A stretch of DNA of 64,000 nucleotides from positions 744,001 to 808,000 of the forward strand of contig NC_017741.1 in assembly GCF_000277405.1 (NCBI RefSeq). The letters run 5' to 3'. This document shows positions 63,522 through 64,000 of the stretch, one piece after another. The stretch's first letter is position 1. Every line of letters begins with the position of its first letter. The position numbers and the translations under genes are program-made. Source of the DNA: Helicobacter pylori Shi112. Its GTDB lineage: Bacteria; Campylobacterota; Campylobacteria; Campylobacterales; Helicobacteraceae. The notes below the pieces were generated by a model. It saw nothing but the letters and a program-made list of their open reading frames with translations. It searched no databases and had not been told where the DNA came from.

Positions 63522-64000
63522 TTATTTCGTTTGGATAAACCCATCGCCAAAAAGCCCCACTGCCATAGGCTTAGACAAAAGGGCTTCAGCGCTCACTTTT
63601 CTGGTGTTTTCGTCAACCGTGGGGTAAATTTTAGTGATTTTAGCTTCATGCTGATTGGAATCCCCGTCTATAGAATAAGTGTAAGTGTCCCCCACTTTGA
63701 CCGCATTAATATATTTAGAATCAAATTCAATAACCAATTTCCTAGCATGGCTGACTAATCTCAATAACACCGTGTTATTCGCGTTCACCCCTTCGCCCAC
63801 TTGAATGTTTTTGCTCGCTATTACGCCATCAAAAGGGGCTCTCAAAATGGTTTTATTCAATACTGCAATAGAATAAGCGTAATCTGATTCCAAACGCCTG
63901 TAATTGAACTCATAACTCTCTAGAGTGTTTTTATCCACAGCGCCCCCAATTTTGCTGTATCGTTGGTATTGCTTTTTAGCGAAAATGAGTTGTTGCTCGG
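63522..64000 (-). CDS. hefB: RND efflux periplasmic adaptor HefB, C-terminal part
   Basis: Partial gene: the 5' end lies beyond 64000. The frame is open to the edge (EQQLIFAKKQYQRYSKI in the coiled-coil hairpin, continuing through 63938 without interruption). The lipoyl half-motif ILRAPFDGVIASKNIQVGEGV and beta-barrel domain (KITKIYPTVDENTRKVSAEA) identify a membrane-fusion protein linking HefC to the outer-membrane channel HefA. Confidence 0.93.
   Translation of the reverse strand, partial: EQQLIFAKKQYQRYSKIGGAVDKNTLESYEFNYRRLESDYAYSIAVLNKTILRAPFDGVIASKNIQVGEGVNANNTVLLRLVSHARKLVIEFDSKYINAVKVGDTYTYSIDGDSNQHEAKITKIYPTVDENTRKVSAEALLSKPMAVGLFGDGFIQTK

Overview
The window is a chromosomal segment of Helicobacter pylori. 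Low-to-moderate GC, the gene order (gatB–ymxG–mqnC–bamA–mqnE–pfr–serB–fut … hydABCDE … ligA … vacA-like autotransporter … hefCB) and species-specific families (OipA, HcpF, FaaA, Lewis fucosyltransferase) all point to it. I assigned names from remembered protein families, not from a database search. Locus names of the HP0xxx type are my recollection of the strain 26695 numbering.

Layout. 1–6410 (minus): gatB 5' end, non-catalytic M16 protein YmxG, the futalosine-pathway radical-SAM enzymes MqnC and MqnE, and the essential outer-membrane assembly protein BamA between them. 6705–9253 (plus): ferritin, SerB, and a fucosyltransferase disrupted at its homopolymer tracts. 9262–17169 (minus): a dense housekeeping run with a degenerate uracil-DNA-glycosylase-like protein, aspA, murA, galU, slt, yggT and the second glutamyl-tRNA synthetase. 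17335–23764: nitroreductase FrxA, a broken small ORF, tRNA nucleotidyltransferase, QueC, OipA in an OFF phase, and two small exported proteins. 22226–27893 (minus): the complete [NiFe] uptake hydrogenase operon hydABCDE. 28026–34180: MdaB, a DUF262/HNH restriction-like protein with a T13 tract upstream, HcpF, DapD, IspG. 34300–39390 (plus): aminotransferase (DapC), MurC, a small membrane protein, MutS2. 39539–45840 (minus): Ppa, two tandem GT25-type LPS glycosyltransferases, Adk, AspRS, CheV2. 45918–50091 (plus): LigA, a ribbon-helix-helix-like protein, and an ABC exporter pair of unusual composition. 50151–64000 (minus): the 3189-residue VacA-like autotransporter FaaA, a small outer-membrane protein, and the HefC/HefB efflux system.

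Themes. (1) Phase variation: three coding contingency loci (fucosyltransferase, oipA, GT25 copy 1) are all out of frame here, and a fourth tract (T13) lies upstream of the restriction-like gene. (2) Cell envelope: BamA, Slt, MurA, MurC, DapD, DapC, GalU, the glycosyltransferases, OipA and FaaA. (3) Indirect tRNA aminoacylation: gatB, gltX2 and a probably non-discriminating aspS occur together. (4) Respiration: hydrogenase and menaquinone synthesis. No rRNA, tRNA, insertion sequence, prophage or CRISPR array was found.

The most interesting material is the fucosyltransferase that C-tract changes alone cannot switch on; the matching heptad repeats in two unrelated LPS glycosyltransferases; the solitary DUF262–HNH protein with a promoter-region homopolymer; the internal architecture of FaaA; and the RHH/ABC module with a mini-ORF leader.
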